Shown piece by piece: positions 50,801 through 59,275 of a DNA stretch of 64,000 nucleotides. Under the pieces are notes generated by a model. The model saw only the letters and a program-made list of their open reading frames with translations, was not told where the DNA came from and did not search any database. The stretch lies in assembly GCF_030845995.1 (NCBI RefSeq), contig NZ_CP132719.1:2790001-2854000 (forward strand), given 5' to 3'. The DNA comes from Geothrix sp. 21YS21S-4 (GTDB lineage: Bacteria; Acidobacteriota; Holophagae; Holophagales; Holophagaceae). The translations under genes were made by a program, and so were the position numbers. Position 1 is the stretch's first letter, and each line of letters starts with the position of its first letter.

Positions 50801-51980
50801 CCTGCCGCCGCCCCTGGCGGAGCGGATGCCCGCGCTTCGGGCGGCGGCGCAGGCCGAGCCCCTGGGCGTGTACCTTCACATCCCCTTCTGCCTGGACCGC
50901 TGCACCTACTGCTCCTTCACCACGACCCGGGACCGCGACCTCCAGCCCGCCACGATCGGACAGTTGGTGTCGCATATCCAGCGCTGGGGCGAGGCGCTGG
51001 GCCGCCCCGCGGTGGACACCCTCTACCTCGGCGGAGGCACGCCCTCCCTGCTCTCCGAGGAGGAGCTGGAAGAACTGACCATGGCCCTCCGCGGGGCCTT
51101 CGACCTCCGCCCCCTCGTGGAGGCCACCCTGGAGGCCAATCCCGGAACCATCGACCTCGGCTGGCTCCGCCATGCCCGGAACCTGGGCTGGGACCGCATC
51201 AGCCTCGGCGTCCAGGCCCTGGACGACGGCCTGCTGTCGCGGCTGGGCCGGATCCACGGCGCCGCGCAGGCGCTGGAGGCCCTGGAACTCGCGGAGCAGG
51301 CGGGATTCCTGCGCCGCAGCGCGGACTTGATGGTGGGAATTCCTGGACAGTCCCTGTCCAAAGTGGTGGAGGACGCCCGGACCCTCGCCGCCACCGGCAT
51401 CGACCACCTGAGCGTCTACCTGCTGGACCTGGACAAGGCGTGCCCGCTCCGCGCCGAGATCGACGCCGGGCGGCTGGCGCTCCCCTCGGAGGACGCGGTG
51501 GCCGACGCCTTCGAGGCCCTCCAGACCGAGCTGCCCGATCTGGGATTGGCCCCCTACGAGATCAGCAACTACGCCCGCCCGGGAGCCGAGTCCATCCACA
51601 ACACCCGCTACTGGGAGCGGCGGCCCTACCTGGGACTGGGGCCTGGTGCCGCCTCGCAGTTGGGCTCCTTCCGCTGGACCGAATCGGGCGTCATCGCTGC
51701 CTGGACGGCGGGCCGCGGCGCGGTGGACCTCCAGGAACTGGACGCCGCCGAAGCCCTGGCGGAGATCCCCCTCCTCGGCCTCCGCCTCCACCGCGGGGTG
51801 GACTGGAACGCCCTCCGCACGGAGGCGGAAGCTCGGAACCTGCGCCCCCTGGCGGACGGCTGGGAGGCCCGGCTGCGCGCGCTGGCGAAGGAGGGGCTGG
51901 TCGCGTGGGACGACGGACGGGTGAGCCTGACTTCCCGCGGGATGCTGGTCAGCAACGGGATCCTGGAGATGTTCACGTGA
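50790..51980 (+). CDS. hemW: HemW heme chaperone (radical SAM, HemN-like)
   Basis: This 396-residue protein has the radical SAM motif CLDRCTYC (Cys34, 38, 41) in YLHIPFCLDRCTYCSF, YLGGGTPSLLS and RISLGVQALDD. HemW lacks coproporphyrinogen oxidase activity and passes heme to respiratory proteins; length and single N-terminal motif fit HemW. It starts with TTG at 50790 overlapping the previous gene (AGGTGATGG upstream); ATG at 50826 is a possible alternative. It is distinct from the HutW protein at 8014. It overlaps the EamA gene by four bases. Confidence 0.88.
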   Translation: MSPDLPPPLAERMPALRAAAQAEPLGVYLHIPFCLDRCTYCSFTTTRDRDLQPATIGQLVSHIQRWGEALGRPAVDTLYLGGGTPSLLSEEELEELTMALRGAFDLRPLVEATLEANPGTIDLGWLRHARNLGWDRISLGVQALDDGLLSRLGRIHGAAQALEALELAEQAGFLRRSADLMVGIPGQSLSKVVEDARTLAATGIDHLSVYLLDLDKACPLRAEIDAGRLALPSEDAVADAFEALQTELPDLGLAPYEISNYARPGAESIHNTRYWERRPYLGLGPGAASQLGSFRWTESGVIAAWTAGRGAVDLQELDAAEALAEIPLLGLRLHRGVDWNALRTEAEARNLRPLADGWEARLRALAKEGLVAWDDGRVSLTSRGMLVSNGILEMFT

Positions 51981-52864
51981 GCCACGCGGGCGAGATCGCG
52001 GCCCTGCTCACCTCGGCCTGCTGGTCGCTCAATTCCGTGTGCTTCACCCTCGCGGGCCGCCGCGTGGGCTCCGCCTCCGTCAACCTGCTCCGCCTGTTGA
52101 TGGCCTGGGCGGTGCTGGTCCTCGTCCACTGGCTCCTTTACGGCAGCGCGTTCCCCTGGGGCGCGGGCGGAGCGCGGCTGGGCTGGCTCGGCGTGTCGGG
52201 GCTCATCGGCTTCGCGGCGGGCGACGCCGTGCTCTTCGAGGCATTCGTCCTCATCGGCGCGCGCCTGGCGATGCTGCTGATGACGCTGTCGCCGCTCTTC
52301 AGCGCCATCCTGGCCTGGGCATTCCTGGGACAGACCCTGGGCCTCGCCAAGGTCGCGGCCATGGCGCTCACCCTCGGCGGCATCGCATGGGTGGTGTGGG
52401 ATGGCGGCGAGCGGGAAACCCATCCCCAGCTGTGGCGCGGCATCCTGCTGGGCGTGGGTGGCGCGCTGGGCCAATCCGTGGGGCTGATCTTCAGCCAATT
52501 CGGCCTGGCGGGAGGCTTCCCTCCGATCTCGGCCAACCTCATCCGCGTGACCGCGGGCACGGTGGCGTTGCTCCTCAGCTTCGGCGCCACCGGCCGCTTG
52601 GAGGGCGCCCTCTCGGGGCTGCGCGACGGCCGGGCCACCGCCTTCATCGGCCTGGGCGCGGTCACGGGGCCGGTGCTGGGCGTGGTGCTGTCCCTGGTGG
52701 CCATCGCCCGCACGTCCATGGGCGTGGCGGCGACGCTGATGTCCCTTTCGCCCGTTCTGCTGCTGCCGATCTCCCACCTCGCGTTCAAAGAGAAGGTGGG
52801 AACCCATGCGATCCTCGGGACGCTGCTGGCGCTCGCCGGCGCTGCCGCGCTGTTCTTCGTCTAG
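51977..52864 (+). CDS. EamA-family transporter
   Basis: This 295-residue, ten-helix drug/metabolite transporter starts with GTG overlapping the hemW stop. The first repeat opens with SACWSLNSVCFTLAGRRVGS and the second has RGILLGVGGALGQSVGLIFSQFGL. A conserved central loop with WDGGERE links the halves. Substrate unknown; coupling to hemW is probably incidental. Confidence 0.88.
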   Translation: MSHAGEIAALLTSACWSLNSVCFTLAGRRVGSASVNLLRLLMAWAVLVLVHWLLYGSAFPWGAGGARLGWLGVSGLIGFAAGDAVLFEAFVLIGARLAMLLMTLSPLFSAILAWAFLGQTLGLAKVAAMALTLGGIAWVVWDGGERETHPQLWRGILLGVGGALGQSVGLIFSQFGLAGGFPPISANLIRVTAGTVALLLSFGATGRLEGALSGLRDGRATAFIGLGAVTGPVLGVVLSLVAIARTSMGVAATLMSLSPVLLLPISHLAFKEKVGTHAILGTLLALAGAAALFFV

Positions 52865-52873
52865 GAGTTTCCG

Positions 52874-53836
52874 ATGTCCCTGCGCAAGGACCCCCTCAGC
52901 TGGCTCTACCCGCCCGTCGAGCCCTACGCCGTCCACCGATTGAAGGTATCGGACCTCCACGAGCTGTACGTGGAGGAGAGCGGGAATCCCGCGGGCAAGC
53001 CCGTGGTCTTCCTCCACGGCGGCCCCGGCGGCGGCACCAGCCCCAAGCACCGCCGGTTCTTCGACCCGGAGAAGTACCGCATCGTCCTCTTCGACCAGCG
53101 GGGCTGCGGCCAGAGCGCGCCCTACGCCGAGGTGCGCGAGAACACCACCTGGGACCTGGTGGCGGATGTCGAGCGCATTCGGGAGCGCCTGGGCATCGAC
53201 ACATGGATGGTCTTCGGCGGCTCCTGGGGCGCCACCCTCGGCGTGGCCTACGCGGAAGCGCACCCGGAGCGCGTGACGGAGCTGATCCTCCGCGGCGTCT
53301 TCCTCCTGCGCCAGCGGGAAGTGGACTGGCTCTACCAGGAGGGCGCCAGCCGCCTGTTCCCGGACGCCTGGGAACCCTACCGCGACGCCATTCCCGAAGC
53401 CGAGCGCGGCGATTTCCTGCGGGCCTACGCGCAGCGGCTGATGAGCGAGGATCCCGCTGTGAACCTCCCCGCCGCCAAGACCTGGAGCATCTGGGAAGGG
53501 GCCACGAGCAAGCTGCTGCCCGATCCCGATTTCGTCGCCTCCTACGGCCAGGACGACACCACCCTCGCCTTCGCGCGAATCGAGTGCCACTACTTCCTGA
53601 ACAAGGGCTGGATGGAGGAGGCCCAGCTCCTGCGCGACGCCTCGAAGCTGCACGGAATCCCCGGCGCCATCGTCCAGGGCCGCTACGATGTGGTCTGCCC
53701 CGTGGAAAGCGCCTGGGCGCTGTCCCGAGCGTGGCCCGAAGCCGACCTGATCATCGTCCCCGACGCCGGCCACAGCGCCACCGAACCGGGCATTTCGCGC
53801 GCGCTGGTGGCGGCTACGGATCGGTTCGCGGGCTGA
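52874..53836 (+). CDS. pip: proline iminopeptidase (prolyl aminopeptidase)
   Basis: This 320-residue alpha/beta hydrolase has HGGPGGGTSP (oxyanion loop), nucleophile Ser117 in GGSWGATL, Asp in GRYDVVCP and His in DAGHSA. It removes N-terminal proline from peptides; length and motifs match the monomeric Pip family. It overlaps the converging TPR gene by 23 bases. Confidence 0.93.
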   Translation: MSLRKDPLSWLYPPVEPYAVHRLKVSDLHELYVEESGNPAGKPVVFLHGGPGGGTSPKHRRFFDPEKYRIVLFDQRGCGQSAPYAEVRENTTWDLVADVERIRERLGIDTWMVFGGSWGATLGVAYAEAHPERVTELILRGVFLLRQREVDWLYQEGASRLFPDAWEPYRDAIPEAERGDFLRAYAQRLMSEDPAVNLPAAKTWSIWEGATSKLLPDPDFVASYGQDDTTLAFARIECHYFLNKGWMEEAQLLRDASKLHGIPGAIVQGRYDVVCPVESAWALSRAWPEADLIIVPDAGHSATEPGISRALVAATDRFAG

Positions 53837-55406
53837 GCGAATCCAACGCGACGCCCACGTCGCGGATCACCGAGGCCCAGTCCCCCTGCATCGGCTGGCG
53901 GAACAACCGCACCGTCGGGTACCAGGGCGAATCGCTCCGCTGGCGCATCCATCGCCAGTCGGGCGTGGCATCCAGCAGGATCCAAGTGGGCTTCCCAAGC
54001 GCGCCGGCCAAGTGGGCGGGCATGGTGTCCACCGTCATCAGCAAATCCAGACAGGCGAGGGCCGCTGCGAGGTCCTCCGGATCGAGGCAGCGAGGAGCCC
54101 AGTCGCGGATCCGGAAATCGCCGTCCACCGCCGCGGCCGCCATTCCCTGCTGCAGGCTAAAGAAGGTGACCTCCCGCCGATCCAGTAACGGTCCGAACTC
54201 CGCAAACGGACAGGAGCGCATCCGGTCCCGCAGGTGACCGGGATTGCCCGCGAACACCAGCCCCACGCGTAATCCCTGAACGGCGGCCAGCTCCGCCTGA
54301 AACGGCGCGCGTCGTTCCGCGGAGGGATGCAGGTAGGGAATCCAGGACGGGATGCTCTCCTCTCGAGTCCCCAGCAGGCCCGGCAGCGACAGCAGAGGAA
54401 TCTGGAACCGGCAGCCGAAGTCCTCCGGCAGGGGCGCCCGAAGGTCGCAGGCCACCACCCGGGCGGCGCCGGGCACCCGCCCGAGCAGCCCCTCCAGCCC
54501 CGGCTGCACGACGAAGACGGGCTCCAGCGAGGGTGGCAGTTCGCGCAGGTAGCGGCAGAACTGGAGCGTATCGCCCAGTCCCTGCTCCGCCAACACCAGC
54601 AGCGGCCCCGCGCTCTCCCGGCCATCCCACCGGGGCGCCACTGCGGACCGGGGCGGATAGAACTGGGTCTGGAGCCGCGCCTCGAAAACGGCCCAGCCTT
54701 CTTCCCAATGCCCCATCCGCAGCAGGTGGGTGGCCAGATTGAACCGCAGGTCGGCCGAGGCTGGCTCCAGAGCGGCCGCCCGGCGGTAGGCCGCCAGGGC
54801 CTCCGGGTCCGCTCCCGCCTGTTCCAGCATGGCTCCCAGGGTGTTGTGGGCGGCCGCGCAGGCGGGCTCCCGGGCCAGGAGTTCGCGGATCAGTGCCTCC
54901 GCCTCAGCGGGCGCGCCATCCTCCAGGCGCAGGAAGGCCAAGTTGAGGGTGGCGTCCGTGAATCCGGGGTCGGCCGCGAGGGTCCGCCGGAAGCAGGCCT
55001 CGGCCTCGTCCGCCTGGCCGAGGCGCATCAGCACCACCCCCAAGTTGTGGCAGGCCCCCGCCTGGCCGGGATCGAGGATCAGAATCCGCTCGAAGGCCGC
55101 CCGGGCCTCCGCGAGCTGGCCCAGCTGGAGCCGAGCGGCGCCCAGGTTTTGGACGGCCGGGAGCAGGTCCCGCTGAACGGCGAGAACCCGCTCGAACCAG
55201 CCCGCCGCTTCGACCGCGTCCCCTCGATCGAGGGCCAAATTGCCCAGGTTGAACAGCGCCGGCACGCAGGCTCCATCCAAGGCGACGGCCTGCTTCATGG
55301 CCGCTTCCGCTCCGCGGAGGTCCCCCTGGTTCAAACAGGCCTGGGCTTCCTGGAGGGTCCGGCGCAGGGCCACGTCGGAAGTCATCTCCCGCCTGCGGTC
55401 GGCCAC
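53814..55406 (-). CDS. TPR protein with C-terminal glycosyltransferase-like domain
   Basis: This 530-residue protein has about six N-terminal tetratricopeptide repeats (20-235) and a C-terminal domain similar to family 9/41-like glycosyltransferases (LLVLAEQGLGDTLQFCRYL, LRVGLVFAGNP and LMTVDTMPAHLAGALGKPTWILL). Proteins of this build are thought to glycosylate surface or flagellar proteins, but evidence is limited. GTG at 55406 has GGAG six bases upstream; an ATG at 55385 would be too close to GGGAG. It follows the DedA gene immediately. Confidence 0.75.
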   Translation of the reverse strand: MADRRREMTSDVALRRTLQEAQACLNQGDLRGAEAAMKQAVALDGACVPALFNLGNLALDRGDAVEAAGWFERVLAVQRDLLPAVQNLGAARLQLGQLAEARAAFERILILDPGQAGACHNLGVVLMRLGQADEAEACFRRTLAADPGFTDATLNLAFLRLEDGAPAEAEALIRELLAREPACAAAHNTLGAMLEQAGADPEALAAYRRAAALEPASADLRFNLATHLLRMGHWEEGWAVFEARLQTQFYPPRSAVAPRWDGRESAGPLLVLAEQGLGDTLQFCRYLRELPPSLEPVFVVQPGLEGLLGRVPGAARVVACDLRAPLPEDFGCRFQIPLLSLPGLLGTREESIPSWIPYLHPSAERRAPFQAELAAVQGLRVGLVFAGNPGHLRDRMRSCPFAEFGPLLDRREVTFFSLQQGMAAAAVDGDFRIRDWAPRCLDPEDLAAALACLDLLMTVDTMPAHLAGALGKPTWILLDATPDWRWMRQRSDSPWYPTVRLFRQPMQGDWASVIRDVGVALDSLSPRTDP

Positions 55407-55407
55407 G

Positions 55408-56070
55408 TCACGCTCCGGAGCGCGTCCGGTGCTTGAAGTGGTCGTACACGAACCATGCGACGCCGGCGATGATCACCGCGCCGATGACGGCGTCCAGTTT
55501 GTGGAAGTAGGCGCCGAGGGTGTTCCACTTCTCGCCGAGCTTGTAGCCCACCCAGGCGAGGGCCAGGCACCAGGGCAGGCTGCCCAGGAAGGTGTAGATG
55601 TGGAAGCGGGTGCGGTCCATCTTCGCGATCCCGGCGGGGAGGGCGATGAAGGTGCGCACCACCGGCAGAAGGCGGCCGATGAAGATGGCGGCGCTGCCGA
55701 AGCGCTCAAAGAAGCGATGGGCCTGGTCGAGGTGGCCCGTGTGCAGCCAGATGTAGCGGCCGTACTTCTCGACGGCGCGGCGGCCGCCCCAGGCACCCAC
55801 CTCGTAGGCGGGGATGCTCCCCAGGTTGCAGCCCAGGGCGCCGAAGAATCCCGCGATCCAGATCTGGGTGATCGGATTGCCCGCGCCGAGGCCGAAGAAC
55901 GTGAGCTGGCCCTTGTAGGCGAGGTAGCCCGCGAAGGGCATGATCACTTCGCTGGGCAGCGGGATGCACGCGCTCTCGATGGCCATCAGCAGCATGACGC
56001 CGAGGGGGCCCATGGCGGCCATCACGGCCACCATCCAGGCGACGATCGGGGCGAGGATCTTCTGCAGCAT
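55408..56070 (-). CDS. DedA-family membrane protein
   Basis: This 220-residue protein has the DedA/SNARE-associated pattern: AIESACIPLPSEVIMPFAGYLA, then GGRRAVEKYGRYIWL, FFERFGSAAIFIGRLLPVVRTFIALPAGIAKM. DedA proteins are proton-linked membrane proteins that recycle undecaprenyl or phospholipid carriers. It is divergent from smpB. A TAGACTGG -10-like box lies about 20 bases before the ATG. Confidence 0.9.
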   Translation of the reverse strand: MLQKILAPIVAWMVAVMAAMGPLGVMLLMAIESACIPLPSEVIMPFAGYLAYKGQLTFFGLGAGNPITQIWIAGFFGALGCNLGSIPAYEVGAWGGRRAVEKYGRYIWLHTGHLDQAHRFFERFGSAAIFIGRLLPVVRTFIALPAGIAKMDRTRFHIYTFLGSLPWCLALAWVGYKLGEKWNTLGAYFHKLDAVIGAVIIAGVAWFVYDHFKHRTRSGA

Positions 56071-56116
56071 CGAGGCGTCCCAAAAGCTCCAGTCTACCGG
56101 CGGCTACAATGGCCTC

Positions 56117-56572
56117 ATGTCCGAGGATCTGGTCCGCAACCGCAAAGCCCTGCACGACTACCACGTCCTGGAGACGTGGGAGGCCGGGATCTCGCTCCAG
56201 GGCACCGAGGTGAAGGCCCTGCGGGCTGGCCTGGGCCAGCTTCAGGACGCCTACGTCGACGCGGTCGGCGGCGAACTGTGGCTGAAGCAGGCCCACATCT
56301 CGCCCTACGAATTCGGGACCTACGCCAACCACGAGCCCCTGCGCGCCCGCAAGCTGCTGCTGCACAAAGCGGAGATCACGAAGATGACCGCCAAAGTGGT
56401 GCGCAAGGGCCTCACCATCATCCCCCTGGCCATCTACCTGAACGACAAGGGGAAGATCAAAGTCAAAGTGGCCCTGGCGGAAGGCAAGGCCCACGGCGAC
56501 AAGCGCGAGGCCCTCAAGCAGCGCGAGCAGAAGCGCGAGATGGACCGCATCCGCAAGGGCGCGCGGGAGTAG
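56117..56572 (+). CDS. smpB: SsrA-binding protein
   Basis: This 151-residue protein binds tmRNA for rescue of stalled ribosomes. Signatures are GISLQGTEVKALRAG, QAHISPYEFGTYANHEP, ARKLLLHKAEI and the basic C-terminal tail (KREALKQREQKREMDRIRK). The start was chosen where the family begins. TACAAT ends six bases before the ATG with no ribosome site. No ssrA gene is visible in the adjacent space. Confidence 0.95.
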   Translation: MSEDLVRNRKALHDYHVLETWEAGISLQGTEVKALRAGLGQLQDAYVDAVGGELWLKQAHISPYEFGTYANHEPLRARKLLLHKAEITKMTAKVVRKGLTIIPLAIYLNDKGKIKVKVALAEGKAHGDKREALKQREQKREMDRIRKGARE

Positions 56573-56599
56573 CGGCACGCCCAGCCGAAAAAGACTTTC

Positions 56600-56676
56600 T
56601 CACCACCAAGACACCAAGACACCAAGTCAGAATCCAGAGATTCCCCATCGTTTTTCTTGGTGTCTCGGTGGGGGTC
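56600..56676. repeat. CACCAAG-family inverted repeat, copy 3
   Basis: Left arm 56600-56625 (CACCACCAAGACACCAAG plus CACCAAG) and right arm 56656-56676 are imperfect complements around about 30 bases. A T run follows the right arm. It lies between convergent smpB and ribE. Confidence 0.7.
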
Positions 56677-56682
56677 TTTTTA

Positions 56683-57327
56683 TCAGCCGCCCCACCCTTG
56701 GCGGGCGAAGCGGGCCAAGCGGTCGTCGCTGGTGCGGAGCGCCAGGGCCCGCGCCACGAAGCGGCCCACGGGATCGGCCTCCAGGTTGATGGGATCGCCG
56801 GGGCGCATGCCCTTCAGGGCGGTGACCGCCACGGTCTCGGGAATCAGCGCCACCGTGAACCAGTCGACGCCGCACTCGACCACCGTCAGCGAGATCCCGT
56901 CGACGGTGACGGAGCCCTTCGCCGCGGTCATGGGGGCCAGCGCCGCGGGCATGGCGAAGCGCCAGATGCCCTCGTCCGCGGTGCCATGGGGGCGCTCCAG
57001 GAGTTGGCCCACGCCGTCCACGTGGCCAGCCACCAGGTGACCATCGAGGGGATCGCCCACCCGCAGGGCGGGCTCCAGGTGAAGCAGCGCTCCCGGCGCC
57101 AGGCGGCCCAGGGTGGTCTTCGCCAGGGTCTCCTCGCTGAGATCCGCTTCCCACGCGCGGGCGTCCGCGTCGGCGCTGGTGAGGCAGGCGCCGTTCACGG
57201 CGATGCTGGCGCCGCGCTCCGCCCGGGCCAGAAGCTCCGCCGACGCCGTGATGCGCAGCCGAGCGCCGCCTCTCCGCGGGACGCGGGATTCGAGGGTGCC
57301 GAGGTGCCGGATCAGTCCCGTGAACAT
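56683..57327 (-). CDS. ribE: riboflavin synthase (alpha chain)
   Basis: This 214-residue protein has the two tandem lumazine-binding barrels: MFTGLIRHLGTLES at the start, NGACLTSADADARAW, and second-repeat GSVTVDGISLTVVECG. It forms riboflavin from two lumazines. The start at MFTGLI is the family start. Other rib genes are not in the window. No FMN riboswitch is evident upstream. Confidence 0.93.
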   Translation of the reverse strand: MFTGLIRHLGTLESRVPRRGGARLRITASAELLARAERGASIAVNGACLTSADADARAWEADLSEETLAKTTLGRLAPGALLHLEPALRVGDPLDGHLVAGHVDGVGQLLERPHGTADEGIWRFAMPAALAPMTAAKGSVTVDGISLTVVECGVDWFTVALIPETVAVTALKGMRPGDPINLEADPVGRFVARALALRTSDDRLARFARQGWGG

Positions 57328-57386
57328 CCCGTCAGGATGCGCGGAACCGCCTCCCCCGGGCAAGCCGGGAACCGCAGCAAAGATGG

Positions 57387-57603
57387 GAACCACGAAAAGC
57401 GCGAATCGCCCTGCGGGCGCGCGAAAAAAGGATCTAATGCCAAGTTGAATTCAAAAGATAAGGATCACCACCACGGCGAAGAACCGCATCTCCGATGGAG
57501 CTTTTCTTGGGTCTTGATCGCTCATTGGCCTAACGCCAGGGAAGTTCCCTTTCTTTTTTCGCGCCCATTCGCGCCTTTCGCGGTTTCCCTCTTTTCGCGG
57601 TTC
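57387..57603. repeat. nested intergenic repeats (GCGAAA family with a degraded CACCAAG copy)
   Basis: Outer arms 57387-57430 (GAACCACGAAAAGCGCGAAT ... GCGCGAAAAAAGG) and 57549-57603 (ending TTTTCGCGGTTC) are imperfect complements. Inside lies a weak CACCAAG-family pair near 57463-57480 and 57503-57520. The element fills the space between ribE and the permease stop. Confidence 0.6.
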
Positions 57604-59221
57604 ACTCCGCGCGGCCCAGGCGGCTGTGGCGGGCGCTGTAGAGGAAGTAGGCGAGAAGGCCCAAACCCAGCCAGACCCAGAACCGCTGCCAGGTGTGGCG
57701 CGGCAGGCCCAGGGCGAGCCACAGGCAGAACAGGATCCCCAGCGGCGCGGTGATCCACACGGCGGGGGCGCGGAAGCGGCGCTCGGCCCGGGGCCGCTTC
57801 ACCCGCAGGACCAGGATTCCGGCACACACCAGGATGAAGGCGAACAGGGTCCCGATGTTGGTCAGCTCGATGATCTCGTCGATGTTCATGAAGCCCGCGG
57901 GAAACAGGACGATGACGCCGGTCAGGAGGGTGGCGTTTACGGGTGTGCGGAAGCGGGGGCTCACCTTCCCGAACCACGGCGGCAGAAGACCGTCCCGGCT
58001 CATCACCATGAAGATCCGCGGCTGGGCCATCTGGTAGACGAGCAGGGCGCTGCCCAGCGCCACCACCGCGCCCACGCTGACCAGGGCGGAGATCCGGTTC
58101 ATCCCGATGGCGGTGAAGGCGTGGGCGATGGGATCGGCGATGCCGTGGTAGGCGGTGTAGGGCAGGATCCCCGCGACCACCGCGCACACGCCGACGTAGA
58201 TCACCGTGCAGATCGCCAGGCTCCCGATGATCCCCCGCGGCATGTCCCGGGCGGGATCGCGGCATTCCTCGGCCGTGGTGCTGACGGCGTCGAACCCGAT
58301 GAAGGCGAAGAAGATGATGGCGGCGCCGGCCTGGATGCCCTTCCACCCGTTGGGCGAGAAGGGGTGGAAGTTCGCCGGCTTGACGTAGAAGGCGCCCACC
58401 GCGATCACGACCAGGAGAAGGGCCACCTTCACCGTCACCATGATGTTGTTGGCGCGGACGCTCTCCTTGACGCCCCAGATGCACAGGGCGGTGATGGCGA
58501 TGGTGATCAGCATGGCCAGGAGGTTCATGCCGAGGGGGACTCCGCCCAGGCGGGGCGCGGTCCTCAGCACCTCCCAATTGGCGAAGGCCGCGGCGCCGTC
58601 GAGGGCGCCCGCATGGGCCTGGGCCAGGTAATGGAGTTTGTCGGAAAACGCCAGCGCGCCCGGGTGGGCCGCGGCGAAAGCCTCCGTGGGAAAGAGCATC
58701 GTCCGCGGATCCATGCTCAGCCAGCGGGGGATGTGCAGGCCCACGCCCTGGAGCAGGTTGTCCATGTAGCTGCCCCAGCTGATGGCCACGGCCACGTTGG
58801 AGACGGCGTACTCCAGCAGCAGGTCCCACCCGATGATCCAGGCCATCAGCTCGCCGAGGGTGGCGTAGGTGTAGGTGTAGGCGCTCCCCGAGGCGGGGAT
58901 CATGCTCGCGAATTCCGCGTAGCAGAGGGCCGTGAATCCGCACGCCAGGGCCGTCATCAGGAAGCTGATGATCAGGGCGGGACCCGCCGCCGGGCGCGTC
59001 ACGCCGAAGGTGGAATCGAACCCGCCGGCGAGCCCCGTACCCAGCGCCGACAGGATGCCCGCGCCGATGATCGCGCCCACGCCCAGCAGCGCCAGATCCC
59101 AGGCGGTCAGGGTGCGGCGGAGGCCGCCGTGATCCGGTTCCTCCGCGCGGGCCTGGATCTGCTCGATGGGTTTCGTGCGGAAGAGCCGGGAGATCATGGA
59201 AACCTTGGGAAGAAGGTTCAT
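57602..59221 (-). CDS. amino acid permease, cationic-amino-acid-transporter type (APC family)
   Basis: This 539-residue protein has 12-14 helices. The N-terminal FRTKPIEQIQARAEEPDHGG then LRRTLTAWDLALLGVGAIIGAGILSALG is typical of CAT-type APC permeases, and FFAFIGFDAVSTTAEECRDP is the family signature. It imports amino acids, perhaps cationic ones. The ATG at 59221 lacks a strong ribosome site; ATG at 59197, after CCAAGG, is a possible alternative. Divergent from the DUF58 gene. Confidence 0.88.
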   Translation of the reverse strand: MNLLPKVSMISRLFRTKPIEQIQARAEEPDHGGLRRTLTAWDLALLGVGAIIGAGILSALGTGLAGGFDSTFGVTRPAAGPALIISFLMTALACGFTALCYAEFASMIPASGSAYTYTYATLGELMAWIIGWDLLLEYAVSNVAVAISWGSYMDNLLQGVGLHIPRWLSMDPRTMLFPTEAFAAAHPGALAFSDKLHYLAQAHAGALDGAAAFANWEVLRTAPRLGGVPLGMNLLAMLITIAITALCIWGVKESVRANNIMVTVKVALLLVVIAVGAFYVKPANFHPFSPNGWKGIQAGAAIIFFAFIGFDAVSTTAEECRDPARDMPRGIIGSLAICTVIYVGVCAVVAGILPYTAYHGIADPIAHAFTAIGMNRISALVSVGAVVALGSALLVYQMAQPRIFMVMSRDGLLPPWFGKVSPRFRTPVNATLLTGVIVLFPAGFMNIDEIIELTNIGTLFAFILVCAGILVLRVKRPRAERRFRAPAVWITAPLGILFCLWLALGLPRHTWQRFWVWLGLGLLAYFLYSARHSRLGRAE

Positions 59222-59275
59222 GCTATCAGGCGGTTTCCGCCACGGGCCGGCAGCGCCGCCGCTAGGCTGGAGGCC

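Noticed and set aside
56573-56682. ssrA (tmRNA) gene next to smpB
   Set aside because: The space is filled by a CACCAAG inverted repeat; no tRNA-like ends or tag reading frame are visible.
57328-57601. FMN riboswitch upstream of ribE
   Set aside because: No conserved RFN element sequence could be seen; the area holds repeat arms.
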